64,000 nt of DNA from PRS1 sp965250265. GTDB taxonomy: Bacteria; Bacteroidota; Bacteroidia; Flavobacteriales; Flavobacteriaceae. Under the pieces are notes generated by a model. That model saw only the letters and a program-made list of their open reading frames with translations. It made no database searches and was not told the origin of the DNA. Every line of letters begins with the position of its first letter. The first letter of the stretch is position 1. The stretch is taken from the NCBI GenBank assembly GCA_965250265.1, contig CBDFNO010000013.1, positions 186,001 to 250,000 on the forward strand, given 5' to 3'. Both the position numbers and the translations under genes were made by a program. Positions 1-9,159 of the stretch are shown here, piece by piece.

Positions 1-860
1 TTGCATTTTATGCTGCTCAAAGAGCGATAAAAGATGCTGGTATTGATAAAGAAGAACTCGATTATATCATTGTTGCTCATAATTATGGTGACGTAAAACA
101 CAATGTCGAACAAAGTGATACTGTTCCCAGTATTGCGTCCAGAGTTAAGCATCTACTAAAAATTAAAAATCCCAAATGTGTAGGGTACGATATGCTTTTT
201 GGCTGTCCCGGTTGGATTGAAGCAACGATACAAGCGAATGCATTTATAAAATCAGGAATAGCAAAAAAATGTTTAGTTATTGGCGCCGAAACCTTATCTC
301 GTGTCATTGATAAGCATGATAGAGACTCAATGATATATAGTGATGGTGCAGGAGCAGTTGTTTTAGAAACTAGTAATAATGGAAGTGGGATTCTAACACA
401 TGAAAGCGCTACTTATGCATTAGACGAAGCTCATTTTATTTATTTTGGTGAAACAAACAATCAAGAAATAAGTGATAAAAGAAGATATATAAAAATGTAT
501 GGCAGGAAAATTTATGAATTTGCCTTAAACCATGTTCCTGCAGCCATGAAATCTTGCCTTGATAAAAGCGGTATTAAAATTAGTGATATAAAAAAAATAC
601 TCATACATCAAGCCAATGAAAAGATGGATGAAGCCATTGTGAAACGTTTTTATAAATTGTATGGGTTGAAAATGCCTGAAAGTATTATGCCTATGACAAT
701 TGATAAACTTGGTAATTCCAGTGTCGCTACTGTACCTACTTTGTACGATATGATATTAAAAGGAAAGATGAATGGCCATAATATAAATAAAGGTGATATT
801 ATTCTTTTTGCAAGTGTTGGAGCTGGAATGAATATTAATGCCATTGTTTACAAGAATTAA
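1..860 (+). CDS. 3-oxoacyl-ACP synthase III family protein (5' end outside window)
   Basis: Partial: the frame is open from base 3 to the TAA at 858-860, so the start lies left of the window. KAS III enzymes condense an acyl-CoA with malonyl-ACP in the cytoplasm. The whole triad is visible: Cys in the LFGCPGW motif (codon 204-206), His in IHQAN (codon 606-608) and Asn in GNSSVATVP (codon 714-716). The C-terminal GDxxLxxxxGAG-type end is also present (GDIILFASVGAG). The next gene, a methyltransferase-like protein, starts 2 bases after the stop, and a glycosyltransferase follows, so the role is more likely in a surface glycan, lipid or pigment pathway than in housekeeping fatty acid synthesis. 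That placement is inference; the enzyme family is firm. Confidence 0.85.
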   Translation, partial: AFYAAQRAIKDAGIDKEELDYIIVAHNYGDVKHNVEQSDTVPSIASRVKHLLKIKNPKCVGYDMLFGCPGWIEATIQANAFIKSGIAKKCLVIGAETLSRVIDKHDRDSMIYSDGAGAVVLETSNNGSGILTHESATYALDEAHFIYFGETNNQEISDKRRYIKMYGRKIYEFALNHVPAAMKSCLDKSGIKISDIKKILIHQANEKMDEAIVKRFYKLYGLKMPESIMPMTIDKLGNSSVATVPTLYDMILKGKMNGHNINKGDIILFASVGAGMNINAIVYKN

Positions 861-862
861 CG

Positions 863-1384
863 ATGTACGAAGGTAAGTTCCCTCACAAAAGATATGGAAT
901 TACACTTCAATTTCTACAAGAGCATATTCCAAATACTTCAAAGATTTTAGATTTAGGTGTTGTAAACCCTTTTTCTAAACTAATGCAGGAACAAGGTTAT
1001 CTTGTTACTAATACTAAAGGAGAAGATTTAGATTTAGATACTTCGGTTATAACAAATTCGGACGCAGATGTAATTACTGCTTTTGAAATTTTTGAACACC
1101 TACTCTCACCATTCACAGTTTTACAAGATATAAAGGCAAATAAATTGGTGGCAAGTGTTCCCTTAAAATTATGGTTTGCTTCTGCTTATAGAAGTAAAAC
1201 AGACATTCGTGATAGACATTATCATGAATTTGAAGATTGGCAGTTCGATTGGCTACTAGAAAAAACAGGCTGGCAGGTAAAGGCAAGGAAAAAATGGACC
1301 AATCCAACTAAAAAAATTGGATTTCGTCCAATTTTAAGATGGTTTACCCCAAGATATTACATAGTTTATGCAGAAAGAGTTTAA
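863..1384 (+). CDS. SAM-dependent methyltransferase-like protein, short
   Basis: A 173-residue protein resembling class I methyltransferases of the Methyltransf_11/23 type. It has a strand-loop ILDLG near residue 28 (motif I, but lacking the usual GxGxG), an acidic residue after the second strand (GEDLDLD) and a motif IV-V region ending EIFEHLLSP. The C-terminal half carries a basic stretch and a final beta strand (YYIVYAERV). Motif I is weak, so substrate use or even catalysis is uncertain. It starts 2 bases after the ketoacyl synthase stop and precedes a glycosyltransferase by 24 bases, so the three are probably one transcript. I cannot name a substrate. Confidence 0.6.
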   Translation: MYEGKFPHKRYGITLQFLQEHIPNTSKILDLGVVNPFSKLMQEQGYLVTNTKGEDLDLDTSVITNSDADVITAFEIFEHLLSPFTVLQDIKANKLVASVPLKLWFASAYRSKTDIRDRHYHEFEDWQFDWLLEKTGWQVKARKKWTNPTKKIGFRPILRWFTPRYYIVYAERV

Positions 1385-1408
1385 CTTTGAATACATTATT
1401 TTTCAATT

Positions 1409-2257
1409 TTGAACATTTATATTGTCATACCGGCACATAACGAAGAAGATTCTATAGGATTAACGCTAGATTCTTTAGTTAATCAAACACAATTACCAAA
1501 AAAGGTTGTTGTAGTTAATGATAATTCAACAGATAGTACGAAACAAATTATTGAAGCATTTGCTACAAAATATTCATGGATTACTTTAGTAAATTCTAAT
1601 TCATCGAACGAGCATTTACCTGGTACAAAAATCATAAATGCTTTTTACAAAGGTTTAGATACTCTTGATGATAATTATGATGTGATTTGTAAATATGATG
1701 CAGATCTTATTTTCCCAGAAAATTATTTAGAAACATTAGTAGGTCATTTTAATTCCGACAATAAATTAGGAATGATGGCTGGACTATGTTATATCCAGAA
1801 AAATGGTAATTGGGTTTTAGAAGATCTCACTCGTAAAGACCATATTCGTGGTGCTTTAAAAGCATATAGAAAGGATTGCTTTATTGAAATAGGAGGAATA
1901 AAAAAATCTATGGGCTGGGATACTATTGATGAACTGTTGGCACAATTTTATAATTGGAAAATCCTTACTGATGAATCTCTAAAAGTAAAACACTTAAAAC
2001 CAACTGGAACTAATTACAGCAAGGCATCTAAATATTTGCAAGGTGAAGCTTTATTCAAAATGCGTTATGGGTTTAGTTTATCATTTCTTTCAGCATTAAA
2101 ACTCGCCTGTAAAAGGAAAAGTTTTACGCTATTTAAAGATTATATATCAGGCTATTTAAAAGCTTCAAAAAATAAATTAGAATTTCTTATTACAGAAGAT
2201 CAAGGTAAATTTGTTAGAAAATTCCGTTGGAAGAATATTAGAAAGAAATTCTTGTAA
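1409..2257 (+). CDS. Family 2 glycosyltransferase
   Basis: A GT-A fold glycosyltransferase of 282 residues. The N-terminal strand IYIVIPAHNEE, the VVVNDNSTD loop and a DAD metal-binding motif at residues 97-99 are all present. There is no membrane segment, so it should act on the cytoplasmic face, adding a sugar from a nucleotide donor to a lipid or glycan acceptor. The start is TTG at 1409: the in-frame stop at 1388-1390 leaves no ATG upstream, and the conserved first strand begins at once, so a later start would destroy the fold. It converges on the alcohol dehydrogenase gene with only 4 bases between the stops and no visible hairpin. The acceptor is unknown. Confidence 0.85.
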   Translation: MNIYIVIPAHNEEDSIGLTLDSLVNQTQLPKKVVVVNDNSTDSTKQIIEAFATKYSWITLVNSNSSNEHLPGTKIINAFYKGLDTLDDNYDVICKYDADLIFPENYLETLVGHFNSDNKLGMMAGLCYIQKNGNWVLEDLTRKDHIRGALKAYRKDCFIEIGGIKKSMGWDTIDELLAQFYNWKILTDESLKVKHLKPTGTNYSKASKYLQGEALFKMRYGFSLSFLSALKLACKRKSFTLFKDYISGYLKASKNKLEFLITEDQGKFVRKFRWKNIRKKFL

Positions 2258-2261
2258 AAGC

Positions 2262-3302
2262 TTAAAATGAATTTATTACCAAAATGCCTTTATTTTTAAA
2301 ATTATTCATGTTTGGTAATGCAGTAGTTACTTCTTCCAAACTGATAGTTCGGTCTATAAGTTTTTCCGGATGAAGCTTTCCATCAGAAATCATTTTTAAC
2401 ATTTCGGGATATTTATAAGCCTGCATACCATGACTTCCAATAATTTCCAATTCATTCGCTAAAACTAAATCCATAGGAACTTTTGGATGTTTATGATTCT
2501 CTGTCATCAAACCTACTTGGATATGCTTTCCTCTTTTACGAAGTCCTGAAATAGAATTAAAACAAGTTTCAGCACTTCCAAGAGCATCCATTGAAACATG
2601 AGCTCCTCCATTTGTTATGTCCTTAATCTCCCCAACAATATTTGAATTATTAGTGGCATTAATAACGGTAGTTGCTCCAAATTGCTTTGCCAAATCCAAA
2701 GTGTTCTCGTTAATATCAATAGCAGTCACATGAGCTCCTAAAGCATTTGCAATCATTATAGCAGACAATCCAACACCTCCACAACCATGTATAACTACAT
2801 GTTGCCCTTCAGAAACTTTTCCTTGAGCTACAATAGCTCTAAAAGAAGTTATAAATCGGCAACCTAAGGTTGCAGCAGTAACACTATCAATATCTTCGGG
2901 GAATTTTACCAAATTAGTATCGGCATAATCCAAGGCAACATACTCAGCAAAAGAACCATGATGTGTAAATCCTGGTTGAGACTGATAATCGCAAACCTGA
3001 TGATTGCCAGATTTGCATTCTCTGCATGAACCACAACCAGAGACAAAAGGTACTGTTATACGATCTCCAATGCTGAAATTTTTTACATCTTTACCAATAG
3101 TTTCAATAGTCCCAGCTAATTCATGGCCTGGAACATGAGGTAAATTAATATCTATATCATGTCCCATCCAAGCATGCCAATCACTTCTACACAAACCAGT
3201 AGCATTTACTTTTACAACCACTCCATCTCTCTTTGGTTGTGGATCTTCTATATTTTTAATTGTGATGTTACCTTGAAAGGTTTCAAAAACTGCTGCTCTC
3301 AT
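2262..3302 (-). CDS. Zinc-dependent alcohol dehydrogenase
   Basis: Medium-chain dehydrogenase/reductase, 346 residues, oxidising an alcohol (or reducing an aldehyde) with NAD(P). Catalytic zinc ligands are seen as Cys38 (GLCRSD), His60-Glu61 (GHE) and probably Cys148. The structural zinc lobe has four cysteines at 90, 93, 96 and 104. The nucleotide-binding glycine motif GCGGVG lies at 173-178. It lies 35 bases downstream of the fused E1 gene on the same strand and is probably the last gene of the branched-chain keto acid operon, where it could handle aldehydes or alcohols from side-chain breakdown. That role is inference; the family assignment is secure. Confidence 0.85.
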   Translation of the reverse strand: MRAAVFETFQGNITIKNIEDPQPKRDGVVVKVNATGLCRSDWHAWMGHDIDINLPHVPGHELAGTIETIGKDVKNFSIGDRITVPFVSGCGSCRECKSGNHQVCDYQSQPGFTHHGSFAEYVALDYADTNLVKFPEDIDSVTAATLGCRFITSFRAIVAQGKVSEGQHVVIHGCGGVGLSAIMIANALGAHVTAIDINENTLDLAKQFGATTVINATNNSNIVGEIKDITNGGAHVSMDALGSAETCFNSISGLRKRGKHIQVGLMTENHKHPKVPMDLVLANELEIIGSHGMQAYKYPEMLKMISDGKLHPEKLIDRTISLEEVTTALPNMNNFKNKGILVINSF

Positions 3303-3337
3303 TTCTATTTCTAATAGAACAACTAAAGTAAGAAAGT

Positions 3338-5428
3338 TTAATAGTTTAGCAACTCCTTAATTTTAGCTTTCACTTTTTCAGTAGATGGAATCATGGTTTC
3401 TTCTAAAGTAGAATTTAACGGAACTGCTGGCATATTCTCGCTACCAATAGTCATTACAGGCGCATCTAAATATGTAAAACATTCTTCCTGTATTTTTCCA
3501 GCCAAAGCAAGTGCAAAACTATTATTTGAAGGTTCTTCGGTTATTACTAAACATTTTCCTGTTTTCTTAACCGATTTCATAATTGTTGCTTCATCTAAAG
3601 GATAAAGCGTTCGCAAATCAATGATTTCAACTTGGTCTCTTATGCCTTTTGTAGCATTAAATGCCCAATGCACTCCCATTCCGTAACTAATAATTGACAA
3701 TGTTTCTTTATCCTCTTGAGGCCAAATCTCCTGTAATAACCAAGCTTTACCAAGAGGTAAAATATAATCTTCGGAAGGTTCGACTGAAGTTGCAGTTTTG
3801 GTTCCAGAAACTTTACTCCAATACAAGCCTTTATGTTCTAGAATTACAACAGGATTGGGATCGTAATAGGCGGCTTTCATCAAGCCTTTTAAATCGGCTC
3901 CATTACTTGGATAGGCAATTTTAATACCTTTAATATTTGTTAAGACACTTTCAACAGATGACGAATGATAAGGACCTCCACTACCATAGGCTCCAATAGG
4001 TACTCGAAGAATCATACTTACCGGCCATTTTCCATTTGATAGATAACAACTTCTGCTCACTTCGCTGAATAACTGGTTAAGACCTGGCCAAATATAATCG
4101 GCAAACTGTACCTCAACAATAGGTTTTAATCCAACCGCGCTCATCCCAACTGTTGAGCCCACAATAAATGCTTCTTGTATTGGTGTATTGAATACTCTAT
4201 CGTCACCATATTTTTGAGCCAAGGTTGCTGCTTCACGAAATACACCACCAAGGCGTCCACCAACATCTTGTCCATACAACAAACATTCTTTGTGCTTTTT
4301 CATAAGTTCTTCAACCGCATATAAGGCGCAATCAACCATCAAAACTCTATCATTTCCTTCAGGTGATCGTTCTCCTACTTCTTCGAATATTGGTGTTGGT
4401 ACAAAATCGTGAGTAAATAAATCTTCTGGTTTTGGATCTTTAGCTTGTAGTGCTTTGTTGAAATCAGATTTAACTTTCGCCTGAGCTGAATTTTCTATCT
4501 CCTCAATATCTGTTGAAGAAAATCCATTATCTACTAATTGTTGTTTTAATACCGGATAAGGATCGCGAGAACGTGCTTCTTTTAAATCGTCACGATACCA
4601 TTCCATACGAACACCGGAAGTATGATGATTTAATAAAGGGACTTTAGCATGTACTAAAAATGGACGACGTTCAGTACGAATGGTTTCAATCACCTTTTCA
4701 ATGGCCTCATAACTTTCTATAAAGTTAGCACCATCAATAGAAATAGCTTCTAATCCTTTAAATCCCTGAGCATATTCAAAAGCGTTTTGTGATCTTGTTT
4801 CTTCTACAGTTGCTGAAATATCCCAACCATTATCTTGTACCAAATACAAAATTGGCATTTGCTTTAATACTGCCATTTGAAAGGCTTCAGCAACTTCGCC
4901 TTCAGTAATTGAAGCGTCTCCAAAAGAACAAACAGTTATTGGTTTTAGAGAATTCTCGACTGCGCTCGAACGGACAGCATTTGTTTCCTCGAGCACAGTC
5001 GAGAGATTTTCAAGTCCTTGTAATTCTTTATACTGCATTCCCATGGCTACACCTGTTGCTGGTATAGCTTGCATGCCTGTGGCCGACGATTGGTGTGGAA
5101 TTTTTGGTTTATCATCATCCCTCAAACTTGGGTGACAGTAATAAGTTCGTCCTCCGGAAAATGGATCGTCTTGTTTTGCCAATAATTGCAACATTAAATC
5201 GTAAGGTTCTAAACCAAAAGACAATAACATGGCATCATCTCTATAATACGGAAATGCATAATCTTGAGGTAATAATTGCATACCTAAAGCAACTTGTATG
5301 GCTTCATGACCTCTTGATGTAGCATGCACATATTTTGAAGTTAACTTAAAATTAGCCTCATACAATTCGGTCATTGCTTTTGCTTTGCAAAGGTTTGAAA
5401 ACGCTTTATGTAATATGTGTTTGTTCAA
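3338..5428 (-). CDS. Branched-chain 2-oxo acid dehydrogenase E1, alpha-beta fusion
   Basis: Thiamine-diphosphate E1 with both subunits in one chain (696 residues), decarboxylating branched-chain 2-oxo acids and passing the acyl group to the E2 encoded two genes upstream. The alpha half has the ThDP motif starting GDASITEGE and closing QDN (about residues 170-205). The beta half begins about residue 360 with LYGQDVGGRLGG and carries the conserved PIQEAFIVG and EVQFADYIWPG blocks. The start is TTG at 5428, directly after the aminotransferase stop (TAA-TTG); the first ATG is codon 19 and would cut the conserved first helix. Residues about 142-162, just before the ThDP motif, are an unusual insert made by an inverted repeat element. 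The keto acid preference is inferred from the neighbouring aminotransferase. Confidence 0.88.
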   Translation of the reverse strand: MNKHILHKAFSNLCKAKAMTELYEANFKLTSKYVHATSRGHEAIQVALGMQLLPQDYAFPYYRDDAMLLSFGLEPYDLMLQLLAKQDDPFSGGRTYYCHPSLRDDDKPKIPHQSSATGMQAIPATGVAMGMQYKELQGLENLSTVLEETNAVRSSAVENSLKPITVCSFGDASITEGEVAEAFQMAVLKQMPILYLVQDNGWDISATVEETRSQNAFEYAQGFKGLEAISIDGANFIESYEAIEKVIETIRTERRPFLVHAKVPLLNHHTSGVRMEWYRDDLKEARSRDPYPVLKQQLVDNGFSSTDIEEIENSAQAKVKSDFNKALQAKDPKPEDLFTHDFVPTPIFEEVGERSPEGNDRVLMVDCALYAVEELMKKHKECLLYGQDVGGRLGGVFREAATLAQKYGDDRVFNTPIQEAFIVGSTVGMSAVGLKPIVEVQFADYIWPGLNQLFSEVSRSCYLSNGKWPVSMILRVPIGAYGSGGPYHSSSVESVLTNIKGIKIAYPSNGADLKGLMKAAYYDPNPVVILEHKGLYWSKVSGTKTATSVEPSEDYILPLGKAWLLQEIWPQEDKETLSIISYGMGVHWAFNATKGIRDQVEIIDLRTLYPLDEATIMKSVKKTGKCLVITEEPSNNSFALALAGKIQEECFTYLDAPVMTIGSENMPAVPLNSTLEETMIPSTEKVKAKIKELLNY
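4949..5010 (-). repeat. REP-like palindromic element inside the E1 gene
   Basis: Two arms, 4955-4969 (CTCGACTGCGCTCGA) and 4989-5003 (TCGAGCACAGTCGAG), form a 15-base stem with one mismatch around a 19-base loop. The left arm with flanks matches the element in the E2 gene at 24 of 28 positions. It is translated in frame as a low-similarity linker between the GVAMGMQ helix and the ThDP motif, where E1 proteins normally have no such insert. Confidence 0.7.
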
Positions 5429-6496
5429 TTATACTAATTCTTGTTCAATCTTAACCATCCAATTAAGCTTATCTTCCAGTTTTCCAGACCTTACACCATT
5501 TAACGTATCTAAAATCATTTGTCCTACAGGGTTTTCATCAGGTAAATTAATTGTAGTTTCCTTAAATCTAATCTCATCTATCATAGCTATTCCAACGGCA
5601 GTTCCTGTTCCAAAGGCTTCTTCTAATGTGCCATTATTAGAGGCTTCTATAACCTCTTCAATAGTAATTGGACGCTCTGTGACTTTGCAAACTTTACTTT
5701 CAAGCAATTCTATGACACTCATTCGCGTAATTCCACTTAAGATTGTACCTTCTAAACTTGGTGTAATGAATTCGCCATTAATTTTGAAAAAAAGATTCAT
5801 TGTTCCAGCTTCTTGAATGTAACTGAAATTATGTGCGTCAAGCCATAATACCTGATCGTAACCCTTGGCTTTTGCAGTTTCATTAGGCTTAATAGCTGCT
5901 GCATAGTTTCCAGCTGCTTTTGCTGCTCCTGTTCCACCTTGAGCTGCTCGTATATATTTTGTTTCGGCAAACAATTTAATACGTCTATTAAAATATGGTC
6001 CAGATGGTGATGCCATAATAATAAACTTGTAATGCGTAGCTACTCGCATCCCAATAAAATGTTCGTCAGCGTACATAAATGGTCTTAAATATAAAGCACT
6101 CCCATCTTGAGGTGGAATCCAATTTTTATCTAATGCAACCAATTGTTTTAGTCCTTCAATAAATAAATCTTCTGGAAAATCGGGCATTCCCATTCTATCA
6201 GCACTAAAATTAAGTCGAGCTGCATTTTTTTCTGGTCTGAATAACATGGGTATTCCTTCAGCATCTATTGTAGCTTTCATACCTTCAAAAATAGCTTGCC
6301 CATAATGTAATGCCATGGTTGCTGGATGTGTTGGGATATGATGTAAAGGTTCAATTCTTGGATTTATCCATTTTCCATTATCATAATCACAAATGAACAT
6401 ATGATCTGAAAAGGTTTTTCCTAATGGAATGTTGTCGAAATCTAAAGTGTCTACTTTTGATTGCTCGATTTTGGTTATTTTGATATTATATGACAT
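5429..6496 (-). CDS. ilvE: Branched-chain amino acid aminotransferase
   Basis: Fold-type IV PLP aminotransferase of 355 residues, the usual size of the long (BCAT-II, eukaryote-like) class. It moves the amino group between Leu/Ile/Val and 2-oxoglutarate. Visible landmarks are the active-site stretch HYGQAIFEGMKA (about 64-75), the Schiff-base lysine at 193 in GTGAAKAAGNY, the DQVLWLDA strand and the phosphate-binding GTGTAVG. The ATG at 6496 follows the E2 stop with no gap (TAA-ATG), and the E1 gene follows with no gap either, so translation is coupled. Placement between E2 and E1 points to catabolism of branched-chain amino acids rather than synthesis. Confidence 0.93.
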   Translation of the reverse strand: MSYNIKITKIEQSKVDTLDFDNIPLGKTFSDHMFICDYDNGKWINPRIEPLHHIPTHPATMALHYGQAIFEGMKATIDAEGIPMLFRPEKNAARLNFSADRMGMPDFPEDLFIEGLKQLVALDKNWIPPQDGSALYLRPFMYADEHFIGMRVATHYKFIIMASPSGPYFNRRIKLFAETKYIRAAQGGTGAAKAAGNYAAAIKPNETAKAKGYDQVLWLDAHNFSYIQEAGTMNLFFKINGEFITPSLEGTILSGITRMSVIELLESKVCKVTERPITIEEVIEASNNGTLEEAFGTGTAVGIAMIDEIRFKETTINLPDENPVGQMILDTLNGVRSGKLEDKLNWMVKIEQELV

Positions 6497-7777
6497 TTAT
6501 ATAGTTTTTTTAGTATTAAATTGTTCTAAATAATCTGCTACACGACGTAAAAATGATCCTGCTAAATGACCATCCACTGCACGATGATCGAAGGATAATG
6601 ACAGATACATCATGCTGCGTATTGCTATTTCATCTCCTTTTTTAGTTTCAATAACTTCTGGCCGTTTTTTAATAATTCCCATTGCTAAAATTGCTACTTC
6701 TGGCTGATTGATTATTGGTGTTCCCATAAGGCTGCCAAATGTTCCTACGTTTGAAATTGTAAATGTTCCTCCTTTAATATCGTCTGTATTTAATTTATTT
6801 TCTCTTGCTTTTGAAACCAAGGAATTAATTTCGATAGCTAATTGTTTTAAATCTTTTTGATCAGCATTTTTTACTACTGGCACAATTAGATTTCCAGACG
6901 GTAAAGCAGTTGCCAACCCTATATTAATATTTTCTTTTACAATAATATTTGAACCATCAACAGATGCATTAATATTTGGAAAATCTTTTATTGCTTTTGC
7001 TACAGCTTTAACAAATAATGGTGTGAAAGTTAATTTCTCTCCATGTTTTTCTTGAAATGTAATTTTGTTTTCATTTCTCCAGTTTACTAATTCGGTTAAA
7101 TCGGCTTCTACATATGCAGTCACATGAGGTGATGTATGTTTAGAATACACCATATGATCTGCTATCATTTTACGCATTCTATCCATTTCAATAATCTTAC
7201 CAGTGCCTTTATCGAAATTCAATTGTGGAATCTTATATGCAGTTGGATCTTGAGTAACAGGTTGAGTAAATTTATATTGTCTTCCGTCTTTGATGTATTG
7301 AAACAAATCGCTTTTTCTCAAACGTCCTTTTTTACCAGTTACAGGAATGCGAGCTAATTCTTCAAAACTTATGTGTTGTTCTTTAGCTATTGAAATTATT
7401 AATGGTGAAAAGAAGTTATTACCATTTTGTTTTGTAGCAATTACATTTTTAGGAGATGGTTTCGTCTTCATTTTTGGAGATTTCTCAACTGCGCTCGAAA
7501 TGACATTAGTATTCTTTTTGGATGTTTTAACTTTTCCATCAGTTTTAATTAATGCAATTACTTCACCTATTTTTATAACATCATTAGATTTGTATAAGAT
7601 TTCATCAACAACACCAGAAATAGTTGAAGGCACTTCGGAATCTACTTTGTCTGTAGCTACTTCAAGAAACATTTCATCTTCTTCAATGGTATCACCAACA
7701 TTTTTAAACCATGTAATGATGGCTGCTTCTGTTATACTTTCACCCAATTTGGGCATTTTAAATTCGTACGTCGACAT
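6497..7777 (-). CDS. Dihydrolipoamide acyltransferase (E2) of the branched-chain complex
   Basis: E2 core protein of a 2-oxo acid dehydrogenase complex, 426 residues, moving the acyl group from lipoate to CoA. Domains in order: one lipoyl domain (1-80, lipoyl Lys44 in ATDKVDS), a linker, the E1/E3 peripheral-subunit-binding domain (about 122-160) and the catalytic domain ending SFDHRAVDG with His398 and Asp402. The linker at about 88-101 contains peptide coded by a REP-like element. It is the first gene of a four-gene unit (E2, aminotransferase, E1, alcohol dehydrogenase) and has its own candidate promoter and operator just upstream. No E3 gene is nearby, so the general lipoamide dehydrogenase is presumably shared. 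Confidence 0.9.
   Translation of the reverse strand: MSTYEFKMPKLGESITEAAIITWFKNVGDTIEEDEMFLEVATDKVDSEVPSTISGVVDEILYKSNDVIKIGEVIALIKTDGKVKTSKKNTNVISSAVEKSPKMKTKPSPKNVIATKQNGNNFFSPLIISIAKEQHISFEELARIPVTGKKGRLRKSDLFQYIKDGRQYKFTQPVTQDPTAYKIPQLNFDKGTGKIIEMDRMRKMIADHMVYSKHTSPHVTAYVEADLTELVNWRNENKITFQEKHGEKLTFTPLFVKAVAKAIKDFPNINASVDGSNIIVKENINIGLATALPSGNLIVPVVKNADQKDLKQLAIEINSLVSKARENKLNTDDIKGGTFTISNVGTFGSLMGTPIINQPEVAILAMGIIKKRPEVIETKKGDEIAIRSMMYLSLSFDHRAVDGHLAGSFLRRVADYLEQFNTKKTI
7480..7507 (-). repeat. REP-like element inside the E2 linker
   Basis: Single-arm copy with the core CAACTGCGCTCGAAATGACA at 7486-7505. It matches the left arm of the element in the E1 gene at 24 of 28 bases and lies in frame in the flexible linker between the lipoyl and binding domains, coding the peptide NVISSAVEKS. 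Confidence 0.65.
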
Positions 7778-7784
7778 TCTAATT

Positions 7785-7802
7785 AACTAATGTTTGTTAG
7801 TT
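7785..7802. promoter_or_regulatory. Candidate TetR (PaaR) operator before the E2 gene
   Basis: Imperfect palindrome ACTAATG-TT-TGTTAGT. The right half is identical to the half-site TGTTAGT of the perfect palindrome in front of paaE; the left half matches at 5 of 7 bases and the centre is the same length. It sits between the E2 start (7777) and a -7-like box at 7806-7813, the same arrangement as at paaE. Binding by the TetR protein encoded at 21632-22201 is inference. Confidence 0.5.
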
Positions 7803-7805
7803 TTT

Positions 7806-7835
7806 AAAATTTACTTTTTCATGAAATCTCGCAAA
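7806..7835 (-). promoter_or_regulatory. Candidate internal promoter of the branched-chain operon
   Basis: On the minus strand TTTG (7832-7835) is followed after 18 bases by TAAATTTT (7806-7813), which fits the Bacteroidota consensus TAnnTTTG at 7 of 8 positions. It overlaps the end of paaY, so the E2 unit could be read both from here and by run-through from the paa operon. Confidence 0.4.
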
Positions 7836-8407
7836 GTATGATAAAATGATTCCTGCTTTTTCATATCTGTTGGTATTTCTCTCAATGGCTCTACTTCATT
7901 TAAACTTTCGTGGCAATCACCAGGCAATTGCTGATATAGTTTTGTTCCTTTTGTTTTCCAATCAATCATTTCTTGGCTGACTTCTTTAATAACTTTTGCT
8001 GGGTTTCCAACAACCAAACTATGTTTAGGAATTTTAGTTTCAGCTTTAATAAAAGACATTGCTCCTATAATACTTTCATCACCAATATTAGCATCATCCA
8101 TAATAACAGTATTCATTCCCACCAAAACATTTTTTCCAATATTAGCGCCATGAATAATAGCACCATGTCCAATGTGTGCACTTTCTTTTAAAGTAATGGA
8201 TTTTCCAGGAAACATATGTACAGTACAATTTTCCTGAACATTTACACCATCTTCTAAAATAATTTGTCCCCAATCTCCACGAATAGCAGATCCAGGACCA
8301 ATATAACAGTCTTTGCCAATAATAACATTGCCCGTTACTGCAGCCAAAGGATGCACAAAACTGCTTTCGTGTACCACTGGAATATATCCTTTAAAGCTAT
8401 AAATCAT
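7811..8407 (-). CDS. paaY: PaaY-type hexapeptide thioesterase / carbonic anhydrase-like protein
   Basis: Left-handed beta-helix protein of 198 residues; E. coli PaaY is about the same length. The middle is a run of hexapeptide repeats (GNVIIGKDCYIGPG, HIGHGAIIHGANIG), with three histidines expected to hold the metal (one after NCTV, two in HIGHGAIIH). The CTVHMFPGKS stretch is typical of PaaY. Known members hydrolyse dead-end CoA thioesters formed when ring-opened phenylacetate intermediates cyclise. It starts 1 base after the enoyl-CoA hydratase stop and is the last paa gene. The alternative is a general gamma-carbonic anhydrase-like protein; the operon makes PaaY more likely. Confidence 0.82.
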   Translation of the reverse strand: MIYSFKGYIPVVHESSFVHPLAAVTGNVIIGKDCYIGPGSAIRGDWGQIILEDGVNVQENCTVHMFPGKSITLKESAHIGHGAIIHGANIGKNVLVGMNTVIMDDANIGDESIIGAMSFIKAETKIPKHSLVVGNPAKVIKEVSQEMIDWKTKGTKLYQQLPGDCHESLNEVEPLREIPTDMKKQESFYHTLRDFMKK

Positions 8408-8408
8408 T

Positions 8409-9158
8409 TTATTTAAATCGTTTTAAAGTTTCTTTTGTAAAGTCACTCAACACTAATCTTCCGCTAATTTTGGCTCGTTCTATTAATAGCGTATCCCAAT
8501 CTTCAGTACCTTTCCAAAACATTCTTTTCATTTCTTTCATTGCTTCGAGATTATAATTACATAGTTTTTCGGCTAAAGTTTTTACTACATCATCTAATTC
8601 TTCAGTATTTTCATAAACATGTGTATATAATCCTTTTTTAATTGCCCATTCTGCCGGATAAAACGTGTTCGCATCAATCGCAATTTGTGACATAGCACTC
8701 AATCCCATTTTACGTTCTATTGCAGGACCAACAACAAAAGGACCAATACCAACATTAAGTTCACTTAATTTTATAGAAGCAAATTTTGTTGCCAAACAAT
8801 AATCGGTTGCTGAAGCAATTCCAACTCCTCCTCCAACAGTTTTTCCTTGAATACGACCGATAATAAATTTTGGACATTTACGCATTGCATTAATGACATT
8901 TGCAAATCCTGAAAAGAAAATTTTTCCAGATTCTTCATCGTTTATATTTATAAGCTCTTTGAAACTTGCTCCAGCACAGAAGGTTCTATCTCCTCCACTT
9001 TGCAAAACAATGACTTTAATAGCATCATTTTTTCCTGCATCAGCTATTACTTGTACTAATTTCGCTAACAGATTTGCAGGCAATGAATTATGTTCTGGAT
9101 GAAAAAATTCAATATATCCTACTTGATTTTCAATATTTTGTTTTACGTATGCGTCCAT
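8409..9158 (-). CDS. Enoyl-CoA hydratase/isomerase family protein (PaaF-like position)
   Basis: Crotonase-fold enzyme of 249 residues. The oxyanion-hole segments are visible (FCAGASF and GKTVGGGVGIASATDYCLA), and a glutamate in KLSELNVGI sits where the first catalytic Glu of hydratases lies. It probably hydrates 2,3-dehydroadipyl-CoA, the PaaF step, because the other crotonase of the operon is clearly PaaG. I chose ATG 9158, one base after the paaZ stop; the longer reading frame begins with TTG at 9173 and would overlap paaZ by 14 bases. Sequence divergence from classic PaaF means the substrate is inferred from context. Confidence 0.72.
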   Translation of the reverse strand: MDAYVKQNIENQVGYIEFFHPEHNSLPANLLAKLVQVIADAGKNDAIKVIVLQSGGDRTFCAGASFKELININDEESGKIFFSGFANVINAMRKCPKFIIGRIQGKTVGGGVGIASATDYCLATKFASIKLSELNVGIGPFVVGPAIERKMGLSAMSQIAIDANTFYPAEWAIKKGLYTHVYENTEELDDVVKTLAEKLCNYNLEAMKEMKRMFWKGTEDWDTLLIERAKISGRLVLSDFTKETLKRFK

Positions 9159-9159
9159 A